From NCBI GenBank assembly GCA_949128115.1, contig OX421962.1, forward strand, positions 60,801,787 to 60,865,786: DNA of 64,000 bases, given 5' to 3'. This DNA is from Anaspis maculata (Eukaryota; Arthropoda; Insecta; Coleoptera; Scraptiidae). A program made the position numbers and the translations under genes. The notes beneath the pieces were generated by a model. It was not told the origin of the DNA. It saw only the letters and a list, made by a program, of their open reading frames with translations, and ran no database searches. Below are positions 1 through 13,402 of this stretch, in pieces (the first letter of the stretch is position 1; every line of letters begins with the position of its first letter).

Positions 1-1900
1 GAGAAATCAATGCATTTGCACTACAAATGTTGCATGAAGAATTTAAATTGACTGCTGGCAATTTTTTTGCGATCGACTTGCCAATTTTTGTTTCTGTAAT
101 TATTATTAACTATTTATTTTGAATATATGTATGGTTCATCGCATACCTGGGTTGTTCACCTAAACCTAAAGACACTCGTATAATTTTGACGGAGAGTGTT
201 TGGGTGAACTACCTAGGTTTTGAATTTATATACTTAGGTATACCTGCTTACCTCCTATCAGTTAATCTTTTTGTAATTTTAGATATTTGGAGCAGTACTT
301 ACTTATATAATCCTCTTGCTCCAAGCAGATCCATCCGTCGATATCAACTTATCAATGAAAAAGATATTTGGAGTTCTTTAAAATGCAACAGAAAATTTCA
401 TAGATCATTTTATTGTTCATAAATTACATTATGTTAAATACAATATCTTCTTTGACTTGATTCCTACAGGTAAATAAGTAGGTAAAATTCAAAGCAAAAC
501 AGAGTTAAGAAATGACTGGGGGACGTTTATGGCACCTATAATGTAAGGGAAAAAGTGCAAATTTTGAAACTTAAAATCAGAGCATATCATCGTTTAATCA
601 TTATCCTGCTTTGGTAACATTATATACATCACAAAAAGCGCTTTTGGTTCAATATATACATATATCATTGGACTTAGTAAACCTAAAAAGTAGTATAAAA
701 CAATGATTGAGAAAATGACTGAAAAAGAGAGTCAACTTGCAAAGGCCTCAGTTAGATATTCTCTATGTTCTTGTATAATTTGTAGCATTGTACTTCCTAT
801 AACATGAACATCTAGCAAAATAATACAAGAAGCTCAATATCATTAGGGATAGGAGAGTATATTCTCAAAATTGCATTATAGTTGATCAGGTAATTTGCCA
901 TAAAATTGGTGCCTCAAGGATCTAAAAGTAAGAAAAACCCACAAGAATAATCAAGGTTGAATCCTGGAGGTATTTTTCTAAATACTCGGACCACTCCCTG
1001 CTGTAGTGCAAAAAGAAGTCTAAATGATGTAGTAAGCCAAAGTATAACTAATGGGGTGCATTTTCTCACGATTGAACTAGGTTTAGTTCAAAGTGAAATA
1101 TACGTTACAATCCTCACTCTAATATCAACGGATCAATGGAACCAGTACAAGGTCGAGTTGTTGAACATGCAATGGAGGGTTAGATGGATGGGTATATTGT
1201 TTAGTTGTACAGTGCCAAGTGATTCCCAAAGCGACTTATAGCAATATTAACAATAGAGGAAGGCAAATTTGGATGGTAAAGTTAGGTCGCTTTGGTGATA
1301 TAAGAATGAACATTTTAAACTTGGAAATCAAAGAAAACCACCACCACAATGCGTGCATACAATCTGCTTGTACTGCTAATAAGTAGGTATCTCATGTCAA
1401 ATTTCTCAAAATATTCATATTATTTACACAAGCAGATTGTGATATGTTCTCAAAATTTTATGGCAAATTTTCAACCCACGGAAATTACAATACAACAATA
1501 GATGACACTTTCGCTATAAAGACAGTAAACATTGGTATTATATCCAAAACTTAAGTACATTACATACCTACACTAAGCAAAATTGGTATTTCACTTAACT
1601 ACACTACTACAAAGCGACATCTTCAAAACCAATTTTTGGAGCAATTATCTAAAATTTGAGGGATTTCACAATAAGTTTACTAAGCAGACAAAATGCTTCG
1701 AAATAAATAATATCAGTTTGCTTAGTAAATAAGCAACAACAATATCATTTTTAATACTTGTAACAATAATACGATAATTATCCTGTAGCATACTCACTAT
1801 AAATCACAAATCCATCATGTCTGTATAAAAATGTACAACTGAAAAACTCCTTAGGTAGGTACTGGTAATATTTACAATGGTTTTAATATGTAACAAATCC
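1..1900. other. 3' flank / probable 3' UTR of the RUSC-like gene
   Basis: AT-rich sequence with no convincing coding region. The part next to 1900 should be 3' UTR of the minus-strand RUSC-like gene. On the minus strand an ATTAAA lies at 1750-1755, and AATAAA-type signals occur near 410 and 113; which one is used cannot be decided. A 12-bp inverted repeat (1360-1371 with 1428-1439) and a looser hairpin near 153-213 are visible. The short open frames here lack codon bias and recognisable motifs. Confidence 0.5.
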
Positions 1901-2141
1901 TCAGAAGCGTCCCATGTCCGCTATGACGGCCGCTTTCGGTACGAGACCCTTTTGGGTGCCTCTGCAACACAGGAGCCACTTATCATCTACTTCTAAAACA
2001 ACCTTGAGCTTTTCTCCTTCATTATACGATAAGTGGCCACTTTCTGACGGCAGCCGGTGCGATAACGTTCTCACCACTCTGAAAATTGGAGACACTTGTT
2101 GGTAAAATCGAGTAAAAAAATCACGAATCGACTTCAAATGT
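1901..2141 (-). CDS. RUSC-like gene, last exon encoding the SH3 domain
   Basis: The acceptor CAATACAG sits just before 2141, and the exon joins in phase to 2365-2183 (donor CCCAA|GTAAGG). The product reads as a helix-rich stretch followed by an SH3 fold: LSYNEGEKLKVV for the RT loop, then DDKWLLCCRG around the conserved Trp, then GLVPKAAV for the last strand with its Pro. The stop codon is at 1903-1901. The SH3 sits at the extreme C terminus, as in RUSC1 and RUSC2. Confidence 0.85.
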
Positions 2142-5100
2142 CTGTATTGAAAAGACATGATGACTGATGAAAAAAACCTTACTTGGGCACACTTGTCCTG
2201 TTGAGTGGTTTCCTGTTCAAAGAGCTGGAGACTGCTCGTCTTGGTGGTGTTATTTTCCCAGACGTTTTCCCATTCTGAGGAGCTGCTTTGTATGGTAAGC
2301 TGCTAGGGCGAGGAGTATGGCGCAGAGACTCGCTTCCGTTGTCCAGCTGGTCAACTCTGCTCGTCCTGCAAATTCCGATACCATGATCGTATTGCCCGTT
2401 CATTATGAGAATTCAAGATATTTCTCGAAATAGTTATTGGATAGACCTAAATCACTATAATGGCACATTGTATGTAGTAGGTTAATTAGGTATTTTGTCA
2501 AAGCTTTCTTTACACCTGTGGGGTGGCGAACAATGCTTTGAATTTAACGGGTTTTTACGCCTAATTGCAGCGAATTGTGCAACGATATTATTACTAAATA
2601 TTCCCCTAGGCTAGAATATGCTAGAGGATGGCTAGAGGTCATGTGTATCGTCGAGATTTATATTGGGCCTTAATGGTTTAGTAAATTACCTGGTAGTAAG
2701 CACGGCTTTCTTAGAAGCCTTCACGCCTATCTTGGGCGCTAAAATCCCTTTAACCGGCGGCGGCTTCTTCTGCAATGGACACTTGATCGGACCACTTTGC
2801 TTTCCAGTTGGTGATATCAGCACCGGAATCCCTGAAATCTTACTTGGAGAAGTAATGGGACGTGGAATCTTCGACTTGTTCGGCGTTAGTATGGTTGGAG
2901 ACAACGGCGGAGATTGCTGTCCACTCAACATCTCCCATTTTTGCTGCAATTTCTTGAATCGCCTCCCATTGATTGGCTTGTCGTCCGAAATGTTCGAATC
3001 CAAAGATTCCGGACCGTCTTGCAGAGATGGGGCCGTGTCATCGCTTTTGTCTTCTTTAGCTTGGGTGTGTTCCAAACTGTCCGTGTACTCCTCGTCCTCT
3101 TCTCGGGCCAAACGGTCGTACACCAAGTATAGCTTTGAATTCAATGAAATCCCCGACCAGCGTTTCTTAGCGGACGCAGTCACATCGCCCAATTTGAAAC
3201 TGGGTTGTTTGCCTGGTTCAACGCAAGAGCGCGGACGTTCTTTGCGGTTTCTAGAATTCGAACTTCCTGAAGAATTCAAGAGATCCGGAAGAGTTTGCTC
3301 TGCTTCTATATGTCTGACTGTATTGGTATCTTCACTATCACTGTACGACTTATTCGAGGAAATATGTGAACTCCACTGCTTGAAATTGGGCGATACAGAA
3401 TGTTTGGGACTCATCTGTTGGTACGAATCCATGCGCTTGAAACTTAAATGGAGTTGTCTGTATTCAAAGAGCAGATCCAGCTGGAAAGGCAGGAGAGCCA
3501 AAGGCTGAAGAGCAGCTATCAAGTTATCCAACAGCGTTCGAACGTTGGCACCTCCTGTGTGTGCCATGATCAGAAGAGAATCTTTGGTATAATGCTTTTT
3601 CAGAATGCTCTCTCTTGTTCTCAAGTAACTAGTCCAAGCGTCCAACGATCTGACGTTGAGGAGTCCAAAAATGAAAGCATTAAATTTGACTAGACCTTCA
3701 GTGATGACATCCTCAGAATTGATTTTCATGACCAATTCATTCAATGCTTTAGTCAGAGGACCTTGCTGGGCCAAGGCCTCAACGACTTGCCACACAGAGT
3801 TGTTTATTGCACCGAAACTCGTTTCAAGGCTGGGTTTCAAGCCATCGCTCAAAATCGCGTATAACGCTGGACATAAAGTGGTGAGTGCGATTTTAGCGCA
3901 AGCAGGATTGCACGACGAGTCTCCGAGAGCGTTCAGTTCAGTCTGATTGGTTGCCGCTGAGAAATGGTTGATTAGCTGTTCGACAGCATCCGTAACTGCG
4001 TTGACTAAGGAACGTTTTTCCATTAGATTACTCGAGTGTTTTGGAGTGGGTTGAGGACTAGAATAACTCGGGCTGCCTTCACTTTCTTCGCAGATCGGCA
4101 TATCGACCAAAGTTTTCATATGATAATTTTTATGTTGAACAAATCCAGACACATTTGGCGAATTATTCGGCGCAATGAACTGCTTGGGCAGAACATTGAC
4201 TTTTTCGGCAAAACTGACTGACTTTTTGCCACCAAAGTGTTCGGATCCTTCAGAGTTGATCTTCAGCGCCAGAAACTTCCCTACGTAAGACCTCAGTTGC
4301 ATTAAACTCTCCTCAGTCAATTCCTCGTTGTCCGATGTTGATATTCCACTAATCTTCAAGAATTCTTCCAGCTGCACCAGTTCATCTGTGCTGATATTCG
4401 AAAGAAGAAAATCAGTTTTGATATGAGGAGATGTGGGCCTGAGCGATTCATGATGCTCATCCAAACTGCTACTCGATGTTCCAGCATCCACCCCTTCGTC
4501 TTCGGTTTCGGAAAACCGTTTTTGTTTCTGAATGTAGTATGGTTCAGGAAAAGACTTTCGCCTGTCAGTGTTCAAATCTTCCTCGCTGGTTTCATATAAA
4601 CTGTAGCGTTTGTCGTTTTCAAGACCTTTACGTAAAATGCTTTTTGGCAAGGGAGGCCTGGGAGGTATGTGATCTGTTTTTAAACTGACACATCTAGTGG
4701 GCAATGGAGGTGTAGTTGTGATGGATCTTTGCCTTTCGCTCATTTGTAAAGACGCTTCTGAACTCGTAACACTGTCGTAGCGGTAAACAAAAAGTGGATT
4801 CAAGTTTGCGGTAGGTGCTGGGCTATTCTGGGAATCGCTCAGAATGGTGGAGGAGCCGCGATAGCCTGAGCTAGGCTGGGTGGCTGTGCTTGAACTAGAT
4901 GATGAGTTGTTTTGCAAATTTGATAGATCACAGCTCATTGGCCTCCTCCTTGGTTTCGTAAACGTTGGGTTTTCTCTGTGATAACTCGGCTTAATGTGTT
5001 CAGAAATTTCTGGAACCGTTGCCAGAATCTTCTTGCACTCAAGCGGTAGCAAAAAGTTGAGCGAATCCCAATCTTTGACATGCCCAAATCCTTTTTTCTT

Positions 5101-8100
5101 CAGCATTTCCAAGTCGTTACAAGAGAACGGTCGTTTTTTATCGCTCGTTCTTGTCACAACCGGTTCCTGTGGTAAAAGCAGCACTTTAGAAATATCCTCC
5201 GGTTTCTCGTTCAAGAAGTCCAGATTTGGTAACACGTAATTCGGGTACAGAACGTAAACGGGTTTCTGAACTTCGCCTTCTCGTTTCAGCTTGCTCAAAA
5301 ACGAAGACTCAACCAATTTACTTGGTTTCACGGGAGCTTTATTGGCGTTCTTCAAGTTTGTGATTTCGGAAAACTGGGACGTTTGGACAGACCTGTTCAT
5401 AAGCTCGTTATTCAAAAACATTCTGTAAGTATCGGAGCCTTTAGATTTACTCCTAGAAGAACTGTCAGAGACGTAACTGTTATTGTTGTTGATGTTGTGT
5501 TGGGGTCTCTGTTCCAAGCTATTTCCCAGACTTTCTGACAACTGCTCCACAGATTCGCTTCTGGAAATGTAATCCTCAGGTTCTTCGGCGATCAAAGCGT
5601 AAGGTTTTGGTTCTTGACTCATTTCGAGATTCTTCTGATCGGATTGACTGGATTCGCCAGATTGACTAGCCGGCCAGTTTTCAGTTGAAGACAACTGATC
5701 CGTGGTTGTAGACATGGCTTCAGTGGACATACTTTTCTGTTTCATGAAGAGCTTCACCAAGTTGAAATTGGGTGGTTGTTTGTTTCCAGTGTTGTCTGAG
5801 CTTGTGATATCTATTGAGGTTGCCATGTCTGATACGCTGCCACCGCTTATGCTGTTGCTTTGGTGGTGTTGGATGTCGAAAAGGCGGACAGGCTGTCGCT
5901 TCGTAGTGCATTCGGACTAGAATACAAGCACAAATCATTATTGAACTGGTGTTGTAACTAAATTTACACCCATATTGAGTGAAAATAAGTAAATAACATA
6001 CCGAGTTGCTGTGGCTTTTCAGATGATTGTTTGCCAGGACCGTTCTCAGCTTTTGTTTATGCAAATTGGGCATGCTCTGACTTTTCACTGAGTTTTCACT
6101 CAGACCCAAATGACTGCTCTCTCCACTGGAATTGTTGTTGTTCCCAGAAGAATGGTGATGATGGTGGTGGTGCCTTTGGAGGTGAATATCGCTGCTTCTC
6201 TTCTTCAAGTTACTCCAAGTCGTCAAACTTCCGGAATCCGACTGAGTCATCGATCCCTCGATGAGCTTAACATTTGCTTGCTTTTTCAAATTGCTCGGCC
6301 AATGTGCGCTTCCAGTTCCAGAGTTATCGCTTTTATCTGCAAACATGAGTATGTGTTTACTGATTCATCTTTATAACAGTTCATCACAGCATTCCAGTCC
6401 TTATTCCAACAAGATTCTACTCCTTCGTTTTAAATATCAATACAGGTCAGTAACAATCAACTACCTATATCGTCAACTCGCTAGGGCTAGCCTACACATC
6501 GGCGAAAATATACTGACTACAATAAATATGATTTTTTGCGTAGGTACTAACCTGTTTCATGGTAATCACTGTCTTCAGAATACATGGTCATGGACCCTTC
6601 AAAAGCAATCGTGTAGTTGTCTTTATTGGCTTGACAAGTCAACATCATGTCGCAGTCCAAAGAGTCCACGCTAAAGTTGGCGCCGGGCATCGGAGTCTCC
6701 TTCACTGGACTGAACAACAATTCCGATTTGTATATCGAGTTGGACGTAGAGTTTGCAGAATCTTCGCCCTGAGAACTGCTATGAGGACTGATTGAACTGT
6801 CGAACTCGAATTTACCCATCATGGATCCGGAAACGCTGGCGTATGATTCACCTTGTCGGTTCTGTAATTTGGTATCATTTTATAATAACAGTTTGTATAA
6901 AAAAAATACACGCAATGGAAGCAGTAATCAAACTGAATGTATCATACCTCTTGACTCAAGTTATCGGTGCACATCGTAGGTAGATTTGAGAGAAGCGCAT
7001 GGATGTCTTCAGTACGAAAACTCTCCATGTCTGCTTCTGCCAAATTGGCGTCCATGTTCTTGGCCAGGGTGTCATAGTAGTTGATGTCATTTACCTCGTA
7101 CGATTCCGGCAAAGAAAGAATGCTTGTGTGGTGGTTTGTTCCTCCATCTCGATATCTAAATTAAACACCATTTTTATGTAAACAAGATAATTTTCTATTT
7201 AGATTTGAAATTGAAGGCATTGTTGATCAATGTGTTTGTACTTATCATTATTCCGTTCACCCGTAGGAAAATTCTTCCCCTTTATCATGACATCAAATAT
7301 ACAGTTTTTTTTATATATAGTATATAGAGCAAGACTTTATCACTACCGAGAATCGACCCCAACCACTTCGCCAAGCAGGCACGCATCTCAGTCGCCCAGC
7401 TACCAAGAACTTTGCCTATCTATCTCCAGTTCCTACGCACCTCTTTCGCTTCAGTGACATTTATCTGCATAGTTTCCTAAATGCCTTCGTGGTCATCAGA
7501 ATTTTTACATTCATATTCCGCACCTTTCAATGTTTTGTATTCATTTTTCTGGACCACATGTGTATCATGGTAACTTATTTGATCTATTTTTATTCTAGAT
7601 TTTCAGCATTCGTCATTCGTCAGCGAGGTCATTTGCTTCACATCGCCCCATCAAATACTTTTTCTTACAATGCATCAACAATCCACCAGCCCCATCTCTT
7701 TATTTTTCACTCGGTTTTCATAGTCATCTGGTCACCCTTTTCTACTAAGGACGTCATTCATTATTCTGTCGTGTTAAGGTGAAGCGTCATATCTGCCAAA
7801 TTGTTAACTATTTGTTAACGCTTGCAATTTTTCAATCCGTGACCTTCAGAATATTGTAATTGTTACAGTATTGTCTAATTCACGAAAAGCATCGTAATAA
7901 TACTAATGATAATACTAATAATATCCAATAATCTAAGAAAAAGTGAGAAGTCGATGATTTTTTTTCTTTGTGGATACGACACTTGGCCTTGACACCACCC
8001 TATTGCTTGGTTCATATTCATTCAAAAGATCCATCAGCAATATTTTTTCATACGACTACCTACGTCTGTAGTGAAAAAATAAACTTCTGTAGTGAAAAAA

Positions 8101-8514
8101 TAAACTGAATGATACCGTCATCATCAAGAATCCTAAACCTCATTAATTTTTTGAATGTTAGCCGCTCGTTCATAAAATTTCACACTCACGCGAAATGCAT
8201 AACACTTTCAACGCTTGTCATGGAATATACTGTTTATACTATAACATTCGTTCTGTTCAAAATTAACACATCTGCGATCTGCAAGTCACTAGCATTCTCC
8301 ACAAAGACAGTAATTTACTTTATTTCATTTAAAACTAGGTATTTATTTACCCATAGTCCAAGAACCATTGGTAATCGGAGTTGTCTTGGATGAAGTCGAT
8401 ATCCTGGGAAGACGTATTGCTGAGGTAGCTTGCTGAACCATGGTGGTTACTATTACAATCAGAATCCGGACTGATGGCCAATCCTCTAACTCCCAAACTG
8501 CTGACTTCGTTCAT
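1901..8514 (-). CDS. RUN and SH3 domain-containing protein (RUSC1/2-like), seven exons
   Basis: Minus-strand exons in order: 8514-8351 (acceptor at 8522), 7155-6948, 6861-6552, 6336-6002, 5916-2690, 2365-2183, 2141-1901. Every junction is GT..AG and the phases agree throughout, giving about 1555 residues, close to vertebrate RUSC2. The protein is largely disordered and rich in Ser and Asn, with a run of seven His in exon 4. A RUN domain lies at about residues 970-1168 and an SH3 domain forms the last 60 or so residues. RUN domains bind small GTPases, and RUSC proteins are known as vesicle and kinesin adaptors, so a role in membrane trafficking is inferred. The first ATG after the 8522 acceptor (at 8514) is taken as the start. 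That exon is also open upstream of the ATG, so earlier coding exons are possible. The domain order RUN then SH3 argues against other RUN proteins. Confidence 0.85.
2690..5916 (-). CDS. RUSC-like gene, large exon 5 carrying the RUN domain
   Basis: An acceptor ending TTCTAG precedes 5916 and a CAG|GTAATT donor follows 2690, so the exon holds 1075 codons plus 2 nt. The first two thirds are low-complexity and Ser-rich, with several basic RRP/KKRP patches. The RUN domain is encoded at about 4025-3430, including the conserved helix with KFNAFIFGLLNVRSLDAW and the LQPLALLPF stretch that I know from vertebrate RUSC1/2. After the RUN domain comes a basic, proline-rich linker with an SKIPRP motif near 2875-2860 and a second SGIP motif a few residues later. 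Shorter open frames on the opposite strand across this exon are shadows. Confidence 0.85.
7325..7415 (-). repeat. tRNA-like SINE remnant in an intron of the RUSC-like gene
   Basis: On the minus strand the sequence TAGCTGGGCGACTGAG resembles a pol III A box, and GGGTCGATTCTC, about 45 nt later, resembles a B box. The cloverleaf is not well formed, so this looks like the head of a tRNA-derived SINE rather than a tRNA gene. It lies in the 1.2-kb intron between 7156 and 8350; nothing else in that intron is recognisable. Confidence 0.3.
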
Positions 8515-8522
8515 AGCTTTAC

Positions 8523-9210
8523 CTGTAAACAATAATTTACATGTTATAATCGATGACACTAATTCCGAGAACTTTAATTATAATTCAAGCAGGTTTTCTC
8601 TGTGTTATAAGGTTCAAAATCTACGTTGCAGTTTCAAGATAGAAAAACAAATCCAACGATTTTGGCAAAAGATCAGGTCATTTTTTCGTTTCACATCTTG
8701 TTGACTGGCTGCTATGCTAGCACACGTGTAACCTCTGCAGACGGCTAAAAAATTATATCGGTTCTATCGCGCTTTCAAAAAACAGCATCTAGTTTATCCA
8801 TAACTCGAAACAAAAACCTCCACAAATTTAAGCTGGGTTCATAAATCAAATTTATCACTTGAAAATTCAGAAATGTGTAATTATATTCCTGAAACTCTAG
8901 AAATATCAGTTGCCCCCAGACGTTCAAGCCTGGGGTGAAATATTGAATAGGTCAGTTCCAACACCCGGATTTTAAATCAGTTAGATCTCCAAAAGTACAC
9001 CAGAAACAAAAAAGAAGCTGGCAAATGCAGGGCGTATTCTTTGATGTTTTGCTATGACTTAGACTGGGAGAAAAACTATTATTCCAAACTGTACTATACT
9101 GACCATACTATACATATCTATATCTATCATAGTTGAACGTAGGTTCGTCTTGAGCCAGGATTTACGAAAGCATGTTTTAGCGCCTTCTCGACAGTATCTT
9201 CTGGCATCCT
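8523..9210. other. Non-coding sequence upstream of the first recognised RUSC exon
   Basis: Intron or 5' flank. The polypyrimidine-AG acceptor at 8523-8532 shows that transcription starts further upstream on the minus strand. No promoter element or further exon is supported here. Confidence 0.4.
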
Positions 9211-9344
9211 TATAGCTGTATTACACTACACAATTTCTTGAACAATCTGCCAAAATAATGTCTAAAAACAATTAACTTGATTGTTCAACTGACAGCTTGT
9301 TCATGAAATTGTACAAGAAATTGTTCAGTGTAATACAGCTATTA
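9211..9344. mobile_element. Small palindromic MITE
   Basis: AGCTGTATTACACT at 9214-9227 is inverted at 9327-9340 (AGTGTAATACAGCT). The complementarity continues inward through CAATTTCTTG and CAAGAAATTG, so nearly the whole 134 bp can fold back. TA dinucleotides flank it, as in TA-targeting Tc1/mariner-type MITEs. A related hairpin is at 38604-38712. It has no coding capacity. Confidence 0.6.
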
Positions 9345-10740
9345 AACGTTGCTCTTAGTCTGATCTTGGTGTGTGAACACAGCATAACACCACGATAATA
9401 AAGATTTCAACTCCAATGAGTAACTTATTGCATTGGTACCCGGACCAAGAAAACTCTTGCCGAAATAACGATAAACAATTGGAATAATAACAATTGATTG
9501 TAGCACGGCGTCGCCGATTAAGTGCTGAATTTCTCAACTGGACTTGAAAAGTTATGACATAAGGACAAGTACCCGTTCTTATAGTAATACATGGACACAT
9601 GCGAGATTATATTTAGAGAAGAATTTGAACTTTCTTCAACAACAAATCCACGTCGATACGACCCATGGATCAGTTCAGATCCCATGGATCCTACAGTGAA
9701 ATTCGACTGTTTAACACTTTGAAATAGCCAATAATGGGTACCAATAGTATACTGGCACCCAAACTAAGAGACATGTTCACTCAATAACAATAAACAAAAA
9801 CTAGCACTGAACTCGCAGTTATGATGGAATCGCAACAATTTGCATCCGATTGCGCTCAAATTCAAAATGTGGATGTAGAAATACATATACCCATCTAATC
9901 AAGTAAGAATCGACATGTTTATGTCGAATAAAACTGTTTCCTAATACATAGTAATCAGAATCACTTCCTGGTTTTTAACTAGGTCATATAAGTAACTAGA
10001 CATATAACTAGGAAATCTGAAACTTTTATTGTAAGAATGTATTTCGTCTTCTACATTTCAGCATACTGTTAATGGGTGGTTAGTTCATACTTAGTCTAGT
10101 CCTCGGTCTAGTCTTAGGACCCGAACTTGGCAGAATCATGTCTGAATAATTACCCAACATCTTGCGTTCACTAATCCTCCAAGGAGGAAGTGCGTTACTG
10201 AGCCTCACGCCCGTGAAGGTATATTCACTTGCTTAATTTTAACATGACGAAGGCAATTTTCAGTTGCACGAGAGCACACGATGATAAAAAGATTCAGTCC
10301 AATCCAATAGCATGAAAATTCAAAAAGTCAATTTCGCACTTCTCCTTCTACACCTTCCCTCCAGACGCTGCCTGAATTTATGAAAACCGGCCTTTTAGCA
10401 AGCTGCACTTGATACTCGACTTGATACTTAGATACTTTACTATGAGTTATAGTTTCCAATATACAGACTCGAGCATTGATAATTTGTCTCAGATACTGCT
10501 ATGTTCATTAATATTATGGTGTATGGTGTGTGTGGGTTTAACTTGCCGAACGTATTAATAAATTTGATCAGCAGACGCAATTAACGAGACCAATAACTAC
10601 AACTTGTTCGATGTTATCTACGACATAACTTAATTTACTTTGTTTTTCAACATGTCTCAGAGGTTATTCCATCATCATGTGGTTGAGTCGAATAGCTTAA
10701 CTTCGCCCTCTGAATAAAGGCCTTTATCAGTATTGATAGA
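9345..10740. other. Non-coding interval
   Basis: No exon, RNA gene or complete element is recognisable. Sequence is AT-rich with short unrelated open frames. Confidence 0.4.
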
Positions 10741-10744
10741 GAAG

Positions 10745-10868
10745 CTCATAGTGCAGCTGGTTAGCGCCAACTTGCTGTGTTGATGGTCCGGGTTCTATTC
10801 CCAGCCCGGACCGGAAAAAGATGAGTTCCTTGATTTAGTTGGAATGCTTGAACCGAAAAAAAAAAACG
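10745..10868 (+). repeat. tRNA-derived SINE head with A-rich tail
   Basis: GTGCAGCTGGTTAGCGCC near 10752 matches a tRNA A box, and GGGTTCTATTCCCAG near 10790 matches a B box with a T-stem-like pairing. The A-run ends near 10866. The arrangement of tRNA-like head, short body and poly-A fits a SINE; the anticodon arm is not convincing enough for a tRNA gene. The 5' end is approximate. Confidence 0.5.
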
Positions 10869-11590
10869 CAGGGAGGCAACACGCGCATGTTCTTCGAGTG
10901 GAGTATTATTTTATATTACAGTATATTATAATTCATTTTATATTGCGGATAGAAGCGTAAAAACATTAATTTTTCATTCTCATTCAGCGGTTTCATTTTG
11001 TCTTGAAATTTAAAAAGTACCTACCTAGGAAAATAGAGGTTTAGGATAGTTCTTGCGACGTGTTATTTCTGAAAATGTTTATTTTTAATTTTCGTTTTTT
11101 TTTTTTAGACAACCGAAAACTAGAATTACGACCGCTTTTTAGAGACCGCTGCTGGATGGGAATGAAAAAGACATGTTTATGCGCTTTTACCTGCCGCCTT
11201 ATTACTTCTGAGCGGTTAATTTTACATCAGTAGGTAGGGACCAATTTTAAAAAATCATTCCTTAACAAAGTCATTTTCTTGATTTGACATGTCATATTAC
11301 TATTATTGTTGTTTCTGAATTATTGATGGAGAAAGTTTCTCATTTTGACGCGACAGTGCGGTTACTTACTTATCTTGTTTTAGCTGATAAGTCGTCGGCT
11401 TCGCAGAGGAAAATAAATCTTTGAAACTACCGACTTTACCATTCTTTTTTGTAGAATGAATAACACAGTTAGCGAATTCCTCAGAACTGCAAGTGAGCAG
11501 ATGTTATTTACATTTCACAAGACTCTAAGCAAAAAATTAGATAGGGGGATGATATCTTATTATTTTCTTCAATCATTGTGAACTGACTAC
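10869..11590. other. Non-coding interval
   Basis: Nothing recognisable. It is rich in A and T homopolymer runs. Confidence 0.35.
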
Positions 11591-11594
11591 ATAC

Positions 11595-12110
11595 AGGCTG
11601 TTCCAGAATAAAGTGGTCACCTTTATACTGGAGGTTCCCCTTACGAAGAAATGAAGTGCCATCTATGCCGTTTTCTAAATTAGAGCTTTTTACCGAGCTA
11701 TAAGCTTTTAAAGTTAGAGTTTTTTAATCGTAACTTTTGAACTACTTCATCGTATCATCTCCAATTTCGCACTTGCAGTTCTCAGATACATAACCTATAA
11801 TTCGATAATAAGACCTTTTGCCAAAATCATCCAGTGTCGTAGATACGTGGAAAGGGGGGGGGGGGTTGCCTCCTTTCTCCTACCCTATTTTCTACGCCAC
11901 TGGTTACCTTGGACAAAATTTTCTCGTACAAAAATTACAAAATTTTGATTGGAGGCAGGCTTGCCGAGAGATGTTTGGGTTTGAATTTTTCAAAAACATC
12001 TCGAAAACATCACTTGCTCAAGAAATAAAATCCAATAGAATTCATGATTTCTTTACTGAAATAGATTTTTAGATGTTTACGTTTATAAGCCACCGCATTT
12101 TTACAATGAC
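11595..12110. repeat. Diverged half-copy of the 0.8-kb palindromic repeat family
   Basis: Starts near a TACAGGCTGTTCC motif. It contains CAAAATTTTGATTGGAGGC, AAACATCTCGAAAACATCAC and TTCATGATTTCTTTACTGAA, which match phrases in the palindromes at 14400-15010 and 15750-16605. A G-run lies at 11852-11866. The open frame at 11818-12072 lies entirely in the repeat and is not regarded as a gene. Confidence 0.5.
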
Positions 12111-13402
12111 GATCACACTAAATAGAGGACGTTAAGAGTTCAGTCACTCATATTAGAAATACCAGACCCTTATAAGTCAAATAAAGACGTTATAATTCTT
12201 GATAACACCACATTTAAAACGCGTTGCTTCTTAATGACCTAGTTTGAGAGCACAATCATGCACGAAATCCAACAACGCTGCCGTCAAGATAACACGTTTA
12301 AATTCAAGATATCACATGCTCATAAGATTTAGGGCTCTATAAAAACGAATTTTTGAAGTATACACTGCTTATTTATTTGCATTCCGTTCATGTATTTTTT
12401 GACGACTAAAATTTCTCTTTATTGCATAATTCGATTGTACCAAACAATTATTCTTTGCCACGACAAAAATGTGATTACGATACGAATCACCAACTCCATA
12501 TTAGAACTAACTATATACTTTATACTTATACCAGTTTTGGATATAGAAAGTCTTATGCTGGAGCTGGATTGATGATAATGATAGAAGACATCGATTAGTT
12601 AGTTGGATTCCGCAATGATTAGAAAAAAAAGATTATAAAACTCAATCTTCATCGCGTGTGAATTTTTCTCTAAATATAGATTGCAAAATTATTGTCGTTT
12701 CAATTTTCTACGTCATACCCCAACCGAGACTCAGTAATGCAGATACCGCAGATTGTCACCAGTTTAGCATCTGCGGCAAAAAAGTTATTCTGTGGCAAAG
12801 GCGAAGAGTTACTTTACGCCCGGTCACTTTCCCACTGTATCATAACAATTATCACCTTGATTCTCGAGAATCAGTAGAACAAAAACTTTAACAAATTTAA
12901 TAATATTTATACAGAGTGGTGTTAAAATGATGCATCATAAAGTCACTACGAGGCCCTTCACGGCTCAAAAAAAAAAGCATTCTCACAAAAAACAATTTGA
13001 CATGTCGAAATAATTATATTATTGGAAATGTGCGATGTTCACGTACCATTCTAATAAATACATCAATTTCTTGGGTATTCACCCTTATGGCTTAGTTTTC
13101 CAAGATACACGGGTTAAAGTTTTTTTTTGTCAATAATTGAAAATAAATCGCTTTGAGTACCTGAAAAACCCCATACCATACGTATTTTGCCGCGTTTATT
13201 ATTTTCTATCATCGCTAGGAAAAGACATACCTAACCTCGGATAAAAATAGGAAACAAATTTTGAACATTTTTTTTACATGATTTGTGTCGTAGGATGGGT
13301 CAAGGATCTACCTTTGAAGGGAAAGTTACAAATTGTGAATCACCCTGTATTTGTAGAAAATGTATGTATAGATACATAATTATACATTTCGAATTACATA
13401 TG
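12111..13402. other. Non-coding interval
   Basis: No coding signal. One CACCCTGTAT motif (near 13343) of the kind seen at repeat ends across the window. Short open frames such as 12658-12891 show no homology that I recognise. Confidence 0.35.

Noticed and set aside
2663..3508. 281-codon plus-strand frame
   Set aside because: Antisense shadow of the RUN-domain exon of the RUSC-like gene.
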